Shown piece by piece: positions 17,191 to 25,703 of a stretch of 64,000 bases of DNA. A program made the position numbers and the translations under genes. The stretch's first letter is position 1; each line of letters starts with the position of its first letter. Source of the DNA: Saccharospirillum sp. (lineage in GTDB: Bacteria > Pseudomonadota > Gammaproteobacteria > Pseudomonadales > Natronospirillaceae). The stretch is taken from positions 1-64,000 of the forward strand of contig JAIUML010000004.1 in the NCBI GenBank assembly GCA_022565595.1. The letters are read 5' to 3'. The notes beneath the pieces are model-generated. The model did no database searches, was not told the origin of the DNA, and was given only the letters and a program-made list of their open reading frames with translations.

Positions 17191-17451
17191 TTAATAGAGA
17201 ACCTTGTGGGCCATAAGGAGCTTGGAGTCTGCCAATAATGTCCCATCTTTTGATCCTACCCGTCTTGCATACATTACAGTGCCTTCATGATTAAAAGCAC
17301 TACGGCCCAATGTTCGTTCGTCAATCCCCTGGTTAGAAACATCCGTTATGCCGACGGTCAGGAAACCGAACTCTCTTTCTGCCTTAAGCGCTATGCGCTG
17401 CAACCGGTTTTTTGTAGCGTTGCTAAAACGAAACGGCCCGACTGTCGCCAC
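17191..17451 (-). CDS. Hypothetical 86-residue frame
   Basis: A GTG-started frame of 86 codons ending ADSKLLMAHKVLY, with no recognised domain, signal peptide or membrane segment. Composition is protein-like (SAFNHEGTVMYARRVGSKDG), and it begins 14 bp after a decayed GNAT gene on the same strand, so it may be another gene fragment from the same decayed region. No convincing ribosome site. Weak support only. Confidence 0.25.
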   Translation of the reverse strand: MATVGPFRFSNATKNRLQRIALKAEREFGFLTVGITDVSNQGIDERTLGRSAFNHEGTVMYARRVGSKDGTLLADSKLLMAHKVLY

Positions 17452-17464
17452 TGGTTATATGATT

Positions 17465-17725
17465 TCAGTCCAATCGCTTCTTCATATGGTAAAGAAAAGA
17501 GCCGATTGGTCGGTCCTCCAGTACACCAAAAACCTGGTAGCCGTTCTTTTCGTAAAAGCCTTTGGCTTTTTCAGTTTTCAAGAACGAGATGACTGCGCCT
17601 TGCTCCTTTCCATATCGCTCAGCTTTATTCAGCAGCTTGGCACCAGGGCCTGTCCCCCTGTGGGCAACTCTATTAACCCGTAATCCATATTGCCTTCTTT
17701 TAGTGACTGTAACCAGGAAAGCTTG
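17465..17725 (-). pseudogene. GNAT acetyltransferase pseudogene, C-terminal half
   Basis: An 86-codon open stretch without a usable start codon encodes the C-terminal half of a GNAT protein. It contains the CoA-binding RGTGPGAKLLNKAERYG and the closing pattern FYEKNGYQVFG...LEDRPIG...YHMKKRLD. It is closed upstream by an in-frame TGA at 17726-17728; similar coding-like sequence (AHCADKL) continues beyond in another frame, so at least one frameshift and a stop have destroyed the gene. Distinct from the intact GNAT gene at 16209-16727. Confidence 0.65.
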
Positions 17726-17728
17726 TCA

Positions 17729-18022
17729 GCGCAGTGAGCAAGCTGTCCGTCTGCCCTTATTGGTTATGGGTAAACTTTGGCATACTGATGTTTGTTGAAG
17801 TATTGCCCAAGCAGGATTGGCATGGGCACGCTACCGCCAGGCCGGGTATATGGCAAACCAATGAAGCGGCAATGTTCGGTGGGTTTGTTGCTGGTTGTGT
17901 TTATAAATAGCAAGAATGATTGGTTTGTTCAAGGGGTGGGGTGGTTATGTTCGGGATTGGTTTGTTGGGTGTAGATCTTTCTTACCCTTTGGGAGTTTGG
18001 ATTTGGCTCTGCGCTATAACTT
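17729..18022. other. Gene-free stretch upstream of the GNAT pseudogene
   Basis: Probably contains the decayed N-terminal part of the acetyltransferase near 17729-17800. Nothing else with coding or structural character is seen before the repeat at 18023. Confidence 0.35.
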
Positions 18023-18075
18023 CCCCCTCACCCGGACCCTCTCACCCTGGCGGGTATAAACTCCAAGGAGAGGGG
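18023..18075. repeat. REP-like extragenic palindromic repeat
   Basis: CCCCTCACCCGGACCCTCTC at the left and GGAGAGGGG at the right enclose a nested ACCC-TGGC-GGGT hairpin. CCCTCTC (18037-18043) pairs with GAGAGGG (18068-18074). The CCCTCACCC...CCCTCTCC...GGAGAGGG pattern is that of a common bacterial extragenic palindromic repeat. A half-copy lies at 121-137 next to the IS110 end. Confidence 0.55.
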
Positions 18076-18076
18076 A

Positions 18077-18104
18077 TATAAAAAAACCGGCCAATTGGCC
18101 GGTT
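18077..18104 (-). terminator. Rho-independent terminator of gap
   Basis: A self-complementary stem AACCGGCC-AATT-GGCCGGTT (18085-18104) is followed on the minus strand by a run of T (18079-18084). It lies 25 bp after the GAPDH stop codon. Confidence 0.8.
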
Positions 18105-18128
18105 GAAAGGGACAAAGCAAAGAGGAAA

Positions 18129-19589
18129 TCAGGCGGTGCGGGGGTATACCTGGTAACGGATGCCGGCCATGTCGTGGATGATGCGCACCAGTTGAGCGCT
18201 GTAGCCGGCTTCGTTGTCGTACCAGACGTAGAGGTTGACTCTGTTGCCGGACACGATGGTGGCGTTGCTGTCCACAATGCCGGTTTTGCGGTTGCCGACA
18301 AAGTCGGTGGAGACGGCTTCGGGTGAGTTGGTGTAGTCAATCTGCTTGTACAGGTCGGAGTAGAGCGAGGTGTGGCGCAGAAACTCGTTCACTTCTTCTA
18401 CACTGGTTTCTGTGTTCAGGTTCAGGCTCAAAATGGCCATGGAAACATTGGGCGTAGGCACACGAATGGAGTTCCCGGTCAATTTGCCTTCCAGCTCCGG
18501 CAGTGCCTTGGCAACAGCCTTGGCAGCGCCGGTTTCGGTCAACACCATGTTCAACGCAGCGCTGCGGCCGCGGCGCTCACCCTTGTGGAAGTTGTCGATC
18601 AGGTTCTGGTCGTTGGTGTAGCTGTGTACGGTTTCAACATGGCCGTTGAGTACGCCGAACTTGTCGTTCATGACTTTCAACACTGGGGTAATGGCGTTGG
18701 TGGTGCACGAAGCCGCAGAAACAATGGTATCCGCATCAGTCAAGGAACCATGGTTGATGCCGTAGACGATGTTCTTGAGATCGCCTTTGCCCGGAGCTGT
18801 CAGCAATACTCGGCTGGCGCCGGGGCATTGCAGGTGTTGGCCGAGGCCATCACGGTCGCGCCAGACGCCGGTGTTGTCGACGACAATGGCGTCCTTGATG
18901 CCATAGCGGCTGTAGTCGATTTCAGTAGGTGATTTGGCATATATCACCTGGATGGCGGTGCCGTTAACAATGAGGCTGCTGTTTTCCTTGTCGACACTGA
19001 TGGTGCCTTCGAAGCTGCCGTGTACGGAATCACGGCGAAGCAGGCTGGCGCGCTTGACCAGGTCGTCCTCTGTACCACCCGGACGCACGACGATGGCGCG
19101 CAAACGCAGTGGCGATCCGCCGGCTTTTTCAATCAGGATGCGCGCCAACAGGCGGCCAATACGGCCGAAACCATAGAGCACAACGTCTTTGGCGGGCGTA
19201 CTATAACGGGCATTTGGGTCGTAGCCGTCTTTCAGCTCGGCCAGTTCGTCTTCAAGGAAGTGGGTCAGGGGTGTACCCATGGCCTGTTCCTTGTGCTTGA
19301 GCGCGAGCTTGCCGATGTCGATGTGAGCCGGCCCCAGGTTCATGCCATCCAGTACTTCGAGTACAGCCAGGGTTTCGTTGACAGAGAGCTCATGCCCTTC
19401 CACCTGGCGCACAAAGCGGTGAGTCTTCAACAACTGGATGACAGACTGGTTGATAATCTGCCGACCGTAAATGGAAGTGATGACGTTGTTCTTGCGGTAG
19501 AGTCGGCCGATGATGGGGATCATGGCTTCGGCCAGGGCTTCCTTTTCCTGCCAGCGCAGCAGGGTTTGATCGATGACGGCGTGGTTCAC
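18129..19589 (-). CDS. gap: Glyceraldehyde-3-phosphate dehydrogenase with N-terminal extension
   Basis: 486 aa; oxidises or reduces glyceraldehyde-3-phosphate with NAD(P). The first 130 residues are an extra domain not found in the classic 330-aa enzyme. The Rossmann motif is VVLYGFGRIGRLLARIL (136-152), and the active-site cysteine is Cys295 in SAASCTTNAITP. The closing signature WYDNEAGYSAQLVRI is intact. This long form is the type seen in Pseudomonas and many marine gammaproteobacteria, often working in the gluconeogenic direction. GTG start with GAGGAC 6 bases upstream. A HexR-like site lies about 150 bp upstream and a terminator follows the stop. Confidence 0.93.
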   Translation of the reverse strand: MNHAVIDQTLLRWQEKEALAEAMIPIIGRLYRKNNVITSIYGRQIINQSVIQLLKTHRFVRQVEGHELSVNETLAVLEVLDGMNLGPAHIDIGKLALKHKEQAMGTPLTHFLEDELAELKDGYDPNARYSTPAKDVVLYGFGRIGRLLARILIEKAGGSPLRLRAIVVRPGGTEDDLVKRASLLRRDSVHGSFEGTISVDKENSSLIVNGTAIQVIYAKSPTEIDYSRYGIKDAIVVDNTGVWRDRDGLGQHLQCPGASRVLLTAPGKGDLKNIVYGINHGSLTDADTIVSAASCTTNAITPVLKVMNDKFGVLNGHVETVHSYTNDQNLIDNFHKGERRGRSAALNMVLTETGAAKAVAKALPELEGKLTGNSIRVPTPNVSMAILSLNLNTETSVEEVNEFLRHTSLYSDLYKQIDYTNSPEAVSTDFVGNRKTGIVDSNATIVSGNRVNLYVWYDNEAGYSAQLVRIIHDMAGIRYQVYPRTA

Positions 19590-20118
19590 TGTCTGTCCTC
19601 ATGTCCAGTTGCTGGGTAGTCACGACACCGGTATGGGTCCGGATTGGCGGGCATTGTAAGGCAGTCAGCGCTCTTGATCGAGTCCATTTGTCAGTCATTT
19701 TCTGCAAACATGCAGGCATCTCCTTTTAACGATCAGCATAATGTAAGTTTATTACAACAAAAAGACTTCCGGGTCTGTCCTCGCCTCTACCCTACCCCTC
19801 GGCAGTCTGAACTGAAAATACCTTAATAACCCTGAACCTCACCGAACAACACCCATTTACTTGAATCAGCCGTGATCTGGCAAACCGCCAGCAGGTAAAG
19901 GCCAAATAGTTTCTGAAAGTAAGTTACGAAAGTTTCACACCCAATCGGGCTACTACTGCTTTGGTCGCAGTGTCTGATCTTGTCCGTTATTTACTGCCAC
20001 TAAGACAGTATCGCTTGCCTGGCGGGATTTCCAGGCCAGTTCCTTATCCACTTCAGAGCCTCCTATGCTAAACTCCAAAAAGAACAGGATTGCTGTAGGA
20101 ATGGAGACTTTCACCCCA
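19590..20118. other. Divergent control region gap / degV
   Basis: It holds the promoters of gap (minus) and of the DegV-family gene (plus). The recognisable element is the HexR-like palindrome at 19742-19756. No coding frame with family character is seen, apart from a possible upstream extension of degV starting at 20065. Confidence 0.5.
19742..19756. promoter_or_regulatory. Predicted HexR operator upstream of gap
   Basis: TGTAAGTTTATTACA is a near-palindrome (reverse TGTAATAAACTTACA) that differs at two positions from the TGTAATTAAATTACA form known for HexR, the KDPG-sensing regulator of central carbon metabolism. Gap genes are established HexR targets in Pseudomonas and Shewanella. Location about 150 bp upstream of the gap start. 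Confidence 0.5.
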
Positions 20119-21042
20119 ATGAGCACCACACTCATCGTTGATTCCGCCTGTGATTTGCCCCGGGCCTTTATCGACAAATACGATGTCCGTTTAATGCCGG
20201 CCATTATCAAATACGATAACGAATTTCTGCATGACCAGCGCGACCCGACTCAGACCATTCATATTTACGAAAGCGGCGTGCTCGATAAAAGCCATGACAG
20301 CGAATCGGCACCTACCCCCATCAGCGATATTCAGCACTTGCTGGAAGCGCTGATCAAGGAAGGTAAAACAGACATCCTGATTCAAACAGTCAACCGTGCC
20401 CGCAGCCCCACTTTTGAGCACGCAACAGATGCTACCAACAGAGCGCTGCGCAAACTCGGCGGTGAATACAAGGTCAGTGTGCGTGTGCAGGACAGCCGCA
20501 CCGTTCTGGCCGGTCAAGGGGTGTTGGCTGCCCATACGGTTGCTTTGATTCGCAAGGGCGTAAGCGGCACAGCGCTGCGGCGCAAGGTAGATCGACTCAG
20601 TTCCAAGGTTCATTCCTATCAAATACCAGCTGATCTCTTTTACTTGCGTGAACGCGCCAGAAAGAAAGGCGACAACAGCATCTCCTGGTTGGGTGCTTTG
20701 CTTGGCCGAGCGCTGAGTGTGTTCCCATTGGTATTGGCGTTGGACGACAAGACCTTCCCGGTTGACAAGATTCGCGGCTACGATCAGGCGGTAGACAAGT
20801 TGCTGAGCCACAGTATCGAAAAGTTAAAGGCCGGCCTGCTGTCACCCTTTATTTGTGTTAGCTATGCCGGTCACCTTGATGATATCGTCGGTCGGCCGAT
20901 GTTTCAGAAGCTGCAATCAGAGGCGAAACATCAAAAGGTGCACGTCATCGTCACTCCCATGTCGCTCTCGGGTGGCGTCAACCTCGGGCCTCGCACCCTC
21001 TCTGTTGCCTTTGCCTGCGAACCCTACCGCTGGGAAAAGTAG
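20119..21042 (+). CDS. DegV family fatty-acid-binding protein
   Basis: 307 aa from MSTTLIVDSACDLPRAF, the standard DegV opening; the frame stays open upstream to 20065, with another ATG at 20101. DegV proteins bind a fatty acyl chain between two alpha/beta lobes and in Firmicutes feed fatty acid kinase FakA; in gammaproteobacteria their role is unclear. Typical features seen: the N-terminal (S/T)xxDSxxDLP, the internal VQDSRTVLAGQGVLA (about 144-158) and the late PMSLSGGVNLGPRTLSVAF. No fakA-like partner adjoins it. It stands alone on the plus strand, convergent with the diguanylate cyclase gene 10 bp away. Confidence 0.82.
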   Translation: MSTTLIVDSACDLPRAFIDKYDVRLMPAIIKYDNEFLHDQRDPTQTIHIYESGVLDKSHDSESAPTPISDIQHLLEALIKEGKTDILIQTVNRARSPTFEHATDATNRALRKLGGEYKVSVRVQDSRTVLAGQGVLAAHTVALIRKGVSGTALRRKVDRLSSKVHSYQIPADLFYLRERARKKGDNSISWLGALLGRALSVFPLVLALDDKTFPVDKIRGYDQAVDKLLSHSIEKLKAGLLSPFICVSYAGHLDDIVGRPMFQKLQSEAKHQKVHVIVTPMSLSGGVNLGPRTLSVAFACEPYRWEK

Positions 21043-21052
21043 CCAGAAGAGC

Positions 21053-22660
21053 TTACTCACTGCCGGATACACAAACCCGGTTCCTGCCCTGCCGCTTGGC
21101 TTCGTACAGTGCTATGTCGGCGGCCTGACTCAGGTCGGTTCCGAGCAAGCCGGGTTGCCAAGCTGCCAGACCACTGCTGAAAGTCACGTTGATGGGCTTG
21201 CTGCCGGTTTCGTGGTGAATACGGGCAAAACCAGCCGCCACTTCATTAAGCAGTGTCTCTGCTATGTCTGGCGGTGTGTTGGGCAGGATAATGGCGAATT
21301 CCTCTCCGCCATAACGGCCCAGGTGGTCGGTGACTCTAAAGCGCTGGCGTAGATATAGGGCCAGGCTGCGAATAACGGAATCCCCGACGGCATGGCCGTA
21401 GGTATCGTTTACCGCTTTGAAGTGGTCAATGTCCAGCATGGCGAATGTCAGCGGGTTGTTGGACTCCTCGGCCTGGTTCACTTCCTGCTGCAAGGCCTCC
21501 AGCGTATTGATGTGGTCAAGCAGGCCGGTCAGGCTGTCTCGTATCATTTGCTGCTTCAAGCCCCGATTACGTAGGCATCGATTACGCACTGTGGTAATGA
21601 GCACATCCCTGGGCACGGGCTTGGTCAGGAAATCGTCTCCGCCCTGACCAATCGCATCCAGTTGTTTCTCAACATCCTGTTCGGCCGAGAGGTAGAGAAT
21701 CGGCAGGGTGTCATAGCGGGTTTGTTGGCGCAGCACCCGGGCGAGTTCTATGCCGGTGCAACCGGGCATATACATATCCATCAGGATGGCATCAGGCTGA
21801 AAGTGCTGAAGTGCCTCCAGAATGGTCAAGGGGTCATTAATGGCGTGGGTAATCATGCCGGCCTGGTTCAGCACTCGCTCCGCGTAGGTCGATTGCGCTC
21901 TGGAATCATCGACCACCAACACCCGGTAGGGGTTTTCCGGACGCATCGAGTAGATGGCACTGAGTTGTTTTACCAACAAACCGACATCCGGTTGGCCGAT
22001 ATGAAAATGCACACCCTGTGCACGAGTGGCTGCCAGGCGGGTATGAATATTGGGCTCTTTTTCGGATTGAAACAACACAGGTGCGGGCTTGCTGAGCGCC
22101 TTTTGCGCAGCCTGAACGGCAACAATGCCATCCTGCTCAAAGTCGACATTGACGATCATGGCGGCTGGAATGCGATGCAGAACGGCTTGTTGTAGCTCTT
22201 GTCTGGTGCTGATCACCTGTATCGGTATACCAAAAAAATTGAGCTGCTCGGCGAGGTTGACCGATTGCGCAACGCTCTGACCACATAGGTAGACAGGCCT
22301 GCGACCGTTAATACGGTTTTGTGAGTCCTGATCTGAGTCCCGAGAACAGGCGTCCGCCAGAGCCTGAACGGTCTGACTCAAGGACTCGATGACCTGGCTT
22401 TGAGGAATCTTGCCGGGTACGACGTCGGCGAGTAGTTGTTGCAGAAAAGCGCTCAGCTCCTTGATGCGTTCGTTGTCATGGCGGTTGGCCAGCTTGTTCA
22501 GCTTATGAACTTGAGCCGTGAATTCATCAAGCCAGGTGCTGTTCCAGAGGACCTCTTCCAGGTCATGCCAGGAAGTAATGACAAGCCGTGCCTGGTCCAT
22601 TACACGTCGACCGAAGTGCTGTTTCAGTTCAACAAGCTGTTCTGCTTTTGTTTTTGACAT
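21053..22660 (-). CDS. Response regulator with two receiver domains and GGDEF diguanylate cyclase
   Basis: 535 aa. Residues 1-115 are helical and Hpt-like. A first receiver-like domain (about 120-235) keeps the phosphoacceptor-region aspartate in MIVNVDFE but has lost the acidic pair. A second receiver (about 245-365) is complete: LVVDDSRAQ, ILMDMYMPG and the FLTKPV lysine. The C-terminal GGDEF domain has GRYGGEEFAIILP, with the inhibitory RxxD motif (RVTD) five residues before it, so it should make cyclic di-GMP and be product-inhibited. PleD-like architecture. It lies 71 bp downstream of tgpA on the same strand and may be read through from it. Confidence 0.9.
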   Translation of the reverse strand: MSKTKAEQLVELKQHFGRRVMDQARLVITSWHDLEEVLWNSTWLDEFTAQVHKLNKLANRHDNERIKELSAFLQQLLADVVPGKIPQSQVIESLSQTVQALADACSRDSDQDSQNRINGRRPVYLCGQSVAQSVNLAEQLNFFGIPIQVISTRQELQQAVLHRIPAAMIVNVDFEQDGIVAVQAAQKALSKPAPVLFQSEKEPNIHTRLAATRAQGVHFHIGQPDVGLLVKQLSAIYSMRPENPYRVLVVDDSRAQSTYAERVLNQAGMITHAINDPLTILEALQHFQPDAILMDMYMPGCTGIELARVLRQQTRYDTLPILYLSAEQDVEKQLDAIGQGGDDFLTKPVPRDVLITTVRNRCLRNRGLKQQMIRDSLTGLLDHINTLEALQQEVNQAEESNNPLTFAMLDIDHFKAVNDTYGHAVGDSVIRSLALYLRQRFRVTDHLGRYGGEEFAIILPNTPPDIAETLLNEVAAGFARIHHETGSKPINVTFSSGLAAWQPGLLGTDLSQAADIALYEAKRQGRNRVCVSGSE

Positions 22661-22731
22661 TATGCAGGTTGCCTCTCACACCAACCATCGGTACTGGCTG
22701 ACATACGCAAATGGGTCGTTCTCTAGCCGAC

Positions 22732-24702
22732 TCAGGGATTCCGGACCAGACTACGCAGATTCTCTCGCGCTGCTTTGTCGAAACTCTGTTCAGGATTATA
22801 GGCAGCCTCATTGATAATTGCTGTGATCTGTCTCAACAAGTCTCGATGTTCCGGGTACGCTTTTGACAGCCGTTCGAGATAATCAGACACCGTCTCGCCT
22901 GGTGTTCGCTTCCCGAAACGCTTTTCGAGGTGATGCAGGCTGGCCCAAGGCTCCTTGACTCTGACCGGCAAGCGCAAGACACCGGTCATGAATGCCATCG
23001 TCAGCCCCAGAACCGCCATCAGACCACCCATGGCCAGCCCCGCCTGCCACCAATTGATCTTACCGAAACGATATTCAAGGGCGCTGAGAGCGCTGTCCTG
23101 TTGGTAGTTCAGTACCAGAGTTTGCCACTGGTACTCAACAGAATCCCACCATAGGCTGAGCGATTGATACAAAGGCATACCACCGGTAAAGCGGGTAACA
23201 AAGGGCAATTCATTGAGGTTGGATGCATCCTGCCACTCGTCCAGATTGGATTCGATGCGCCCCGGCGCAACGGCTGCCGTTGGGTCGTAACGGACCCATT
23301 GATCATCCAGCCATACTTCTACCCAGACATGGGCCTCCATCTGCCGTACCTGTATGTATTCACCACCCTGGTTATAGACTCCCCCCAAGTAACCGCCGAC
23401 CAGTCGAGCCGGTATTCCGACAGAGCGAGCCATAAAGGCCATGGCACTGGCATAGTGCGTGCAAAAACCGCGTCGACCTTCAAACCAGAACTCCGACAGC
23501 CCCTGATTACCGGGATATAGGGGTGGCCTTAGCGTGTAAAAGAAAGGTTCACTGCGAATGTGCTGCATCAAGCGGTCCATAAAGGCCCGGTCCGAGTCGA
23601 CCGCCTCTCGTTGCTGCCCGGCCCATTCCGCCAGTCGCACATTGGTCCCTTCTGGCAGGTCCAGATAGCGCTGCATTGGCTCACTGGCCCAGCGAACATC
23701 CGATTGCGATTGCGCCTGATAACGCCGAGTCTGGCTTAACGTATTGCGCGCGGCGGCACGGCCGTCCGGCAGGATGCGGCTATCATCTGCGTCGATACGA
23801 ACCGGCCAATCCAGAAAGTACAGCCAATGCTGTTGGGAGGCCTGAATGATGACACTGTAATGGTAGCGTTCGCCCTCCCCGGCTTCAGGCAAGCGACCAT
23901 TAGGCCATTGGGAGCGATTATCCTGCCGATAGCTGGCACGCCAGCTTGTGCCATTGAATTGATCCAGAGTCGAGCCGCGCCAATACCATTGGTGTCGCGG
24001 CGGCAAATCGCCCTCGAAGGCAACACGAAAGGCCGGAGACCGGTCCATTGCCAGCGAGGACACACTGCCCGGTGTGACTTCATCGGTCATGCCGGTCTGC
24101 GCACCGCGCTCGTCGTTGGGAATGCTCCACAACGGAGGGATGCGCGGGAAGAAAAGAAAACCAACGATCATGATAGGAATGGCCGCCGCCATAAGACCAG
24201 CACTCTGGCGCATGCCACGGCGCCAGTCGAAGCTTCGATCGGCAAAGATGGCGAACAGTGCCAGGGTGTTTGCCAGCACCATCATCAAGCTGATCAAGGC
24301 ACCGAGGGGGTCGTAATGGTAGAGCAGGTAGACGCCGATCAGAAAATAGCCCAGGTAGACCTGAAAAACTCCATCCCGACGACGCAAGACTTCCAGCGAC
24401 TTCAGCAGATAACCCAGCACACATAGCGAAACGGCGCTGTCCAGCGTATAGCGGGTCAGGCCACTGAAGAACAGGCCAGCCACCCCAACAGCGATGGCGG
24501 TTAAAGTCAGCCAGAACGGTGCAGCGCGCAGCTCGCCATGCATAACACGCCAGCGCCAGGCCATGACCAATACCAAAACCAGCCCCAGCCAGAACGGCAG
24601 ATAGCGTAAAAAGGGCAATACCAGCACCCACTGCACCGCCATTAGCGCCCAGAGCACTTTCAGGGGCATGGCGCGACGCATGGGCTTGATCATCGAGGTC
24701 AT
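22732..24702 (-). CDS. tgpA: TgpA-type membrane transglutaminase
   Basis: 656 aa. Five or six N-terminal membrane segments are followed by a large periplasmic transglutaminase-like domain. Its Cys (about residue 413, GRRGFCTHYASAMAF), His (MEAHVWVEVWLDDQWVRYDP) and Asp line up with the family triad. One more membrane segment (GLAMGGLMAVLGLTMAFMTG) and a cytoplasmic tail follow. This matches TgpA of Pseudomonas aeruginosa, an essential protein thought to act at the cell envelope. Its start overlaps the DUF58 stop by 4 bp, giving the familiar MoxR-DUF58-TgpA operon. Confidence 0.9.
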   Translation of the reverse strand: MTSMIKPMRRAMPLKVLWALMAVQWVLVLPFLRYLPFWLGLVLVLVMAWRWRVMHGELRAAPFWLTLTAIAVGVAGLFFSGLTRYTLDSAVSLCVLGYLLKSLEVLRRRDGVFQVYLGYFLIGVYLLYHYDPLGALISLMMVLANTLALFAIFADRSFDWRRGMRQSAGLMAAAIPIMIVGFLFFPRIPPLWSIPNDERGAQTGMTDEVTPGSVSSLAMDRSPAFRVAFEGDLPPRHQWYWRGSTLDQFNGTSWRASYRQDNRSQWPNGRLPEAGEGERYHYSVIIQASQQHWLYFLDWPVRIDADDSRILPDGRAAARNTLSQTRRYQAQSQSDVRWASEPMQRYLDLPEGTNVRLAEWAGQQREAVDSDRAFMDRLMQHIRSEPFFYTLRPPLYPGNQGLSEFWFEGRRGFCTHYASAMAFMARSVGIPARLVGGYLGGVYNQGGEYIQVRQMEAHVWVEVWLDDQWVRYDPTAAVAPGRIESNLDEWQDASNLNELPFVTRFTGGMPLYQSLSLWWDSVEYQWQTLVLNYQQDSALSALEYRFGKINWWQAGLAMGGLMAVLGLTMAFMTGVLRLPVRVKEPWASLHHLEKRFGKRTPGETVSDYLERLSKAYPEHRDLLRQITAIINEAAYNPEQSFDKAARENLRSLVRNP

Positions 24703-25652
24703 GAAGGCTCCCCGTATTCGGCCAGCGCTCTACGGCAAGACTCATAGTGCAAGCTACCCTTGTCGGGCGGCAACTCAAGGCCGGGCAAACGCAACCCAAA
24801 GGGGGTATCGGCGGCGATGCATTGATCGATCTGCCAGGCCAGAGCACTGAGCCGATCTTCGTCGGGCAACTGAGGAAAGGCTTGCCAGTCCAGCCATTCA
24901 TCACGGCCCTGGTAGTCGACAAAGGACTTGACCATCATTTGATCGCGAGCAAAGGATGGCCAATGAATCCGATGCAAGGCATCGCCGGGCTGGTAACTGC
25001 GCAGCGCGTGGAAATCCTCACTGCCCGACTGAACAAACTGGTCATCCAGGCCTTCATCATCGCCGGCGGATCCAGTTGGTGTGGGCTCGGATTCGCGCGC
25101 AACCGGGTAAGCCCAGGCAGTCAGATCCAGCTGAATATGTGACCAGGCGACAACCAGACCAAAGGGGTAGCGGCTTTCCAATCGAAACCGCGGCAAAGGG
25201 TGAGCCCCGCGTCTGGCGAGCAAGCGACTGAGCACAACTGTTGTGGCCCGACGGTTCAGTTCAACACTGACCAGTCCCCAATCCGGGTGAATCAACTCGA
25301 TGGGACCACGGTAGCGATCGTCGTCTTCGCCCAGTATCAGGGAGTAATCCGCTTCCAGCCCGGCCTCTACAAGATCCGCCTTGCGCACCTCCAGCTTGAG
25401 ACCGGAAAGGCTTCGGTAGGTAAAGTGAACCGCTGCCCACAGCATGGCCACCAGCCAGAAGCCCAGAGCGTAATTCAGAGCGCTTTCGAAATTGATCGCC
25501 AGCAGCAGGACCAGAGCCGCCACCAGCAACAGTGCCAGCCCTTGCCACGTTGGCACGATAAAGATGCGAGATTGATTCAGGCGAAGGCTTCTTCTGACCG
25601 GCAAGCGGCGCTCTATCCAGCGGTCTTTCAGTGCCGTTAATGACTTGATCAC
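24699..25652 (-). CDS. DUF58 domain protein
   Basis: 317 aa. Two membrane segments near the N-terminus (WQGLALLLVAALVLLLAI and NYALGFWLVAMLWAAVHF) precede a soluble domain. That domain carries the family signature FHALRSYQPGDALHRIHWPS (about 213-232). DUF58 proteins are paired with MoxR ATPases and transglutaminases; the part they play is thought to be in assembling or activating envelope complexes. It lies 51 bp after moxR and overlaps tgpA by 4 bp. Confidence 0.88.
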   Translation of the reverse strand: MIKSLTALKDRWIERRLPVRRSLRLNQSRIFIVPTWQGLALLLVAALVLLLAINFESALNYALGFWLVAMLWAAVHFTYRSLSGLKLEVRKADLVEAGLEADYSLILGEDDDRYRGPIELIHPDWGLVSVELNRRATTVVLSRLLARRGAHPLPRFRLESRYPFGLVVAWSHIQLDLTAWAYPVARESEPTPTGSAGDDEGLDDQFVQSGSEDFHALRSYQPGDALHRIHWPSFARDQMMVKSFVDYQGRDEWLDWQAFPQLPDEDRLSALAWQIDQCIAADTPFGLRLPGLELPPDKGSLHYESCRRALAEYGEPS

Positions 25653-25703
25653 AGTCGAGTTCCAGCCCGGTTCACGCCTGAAAATAACCCGTATGAGCTT
25701 AGC

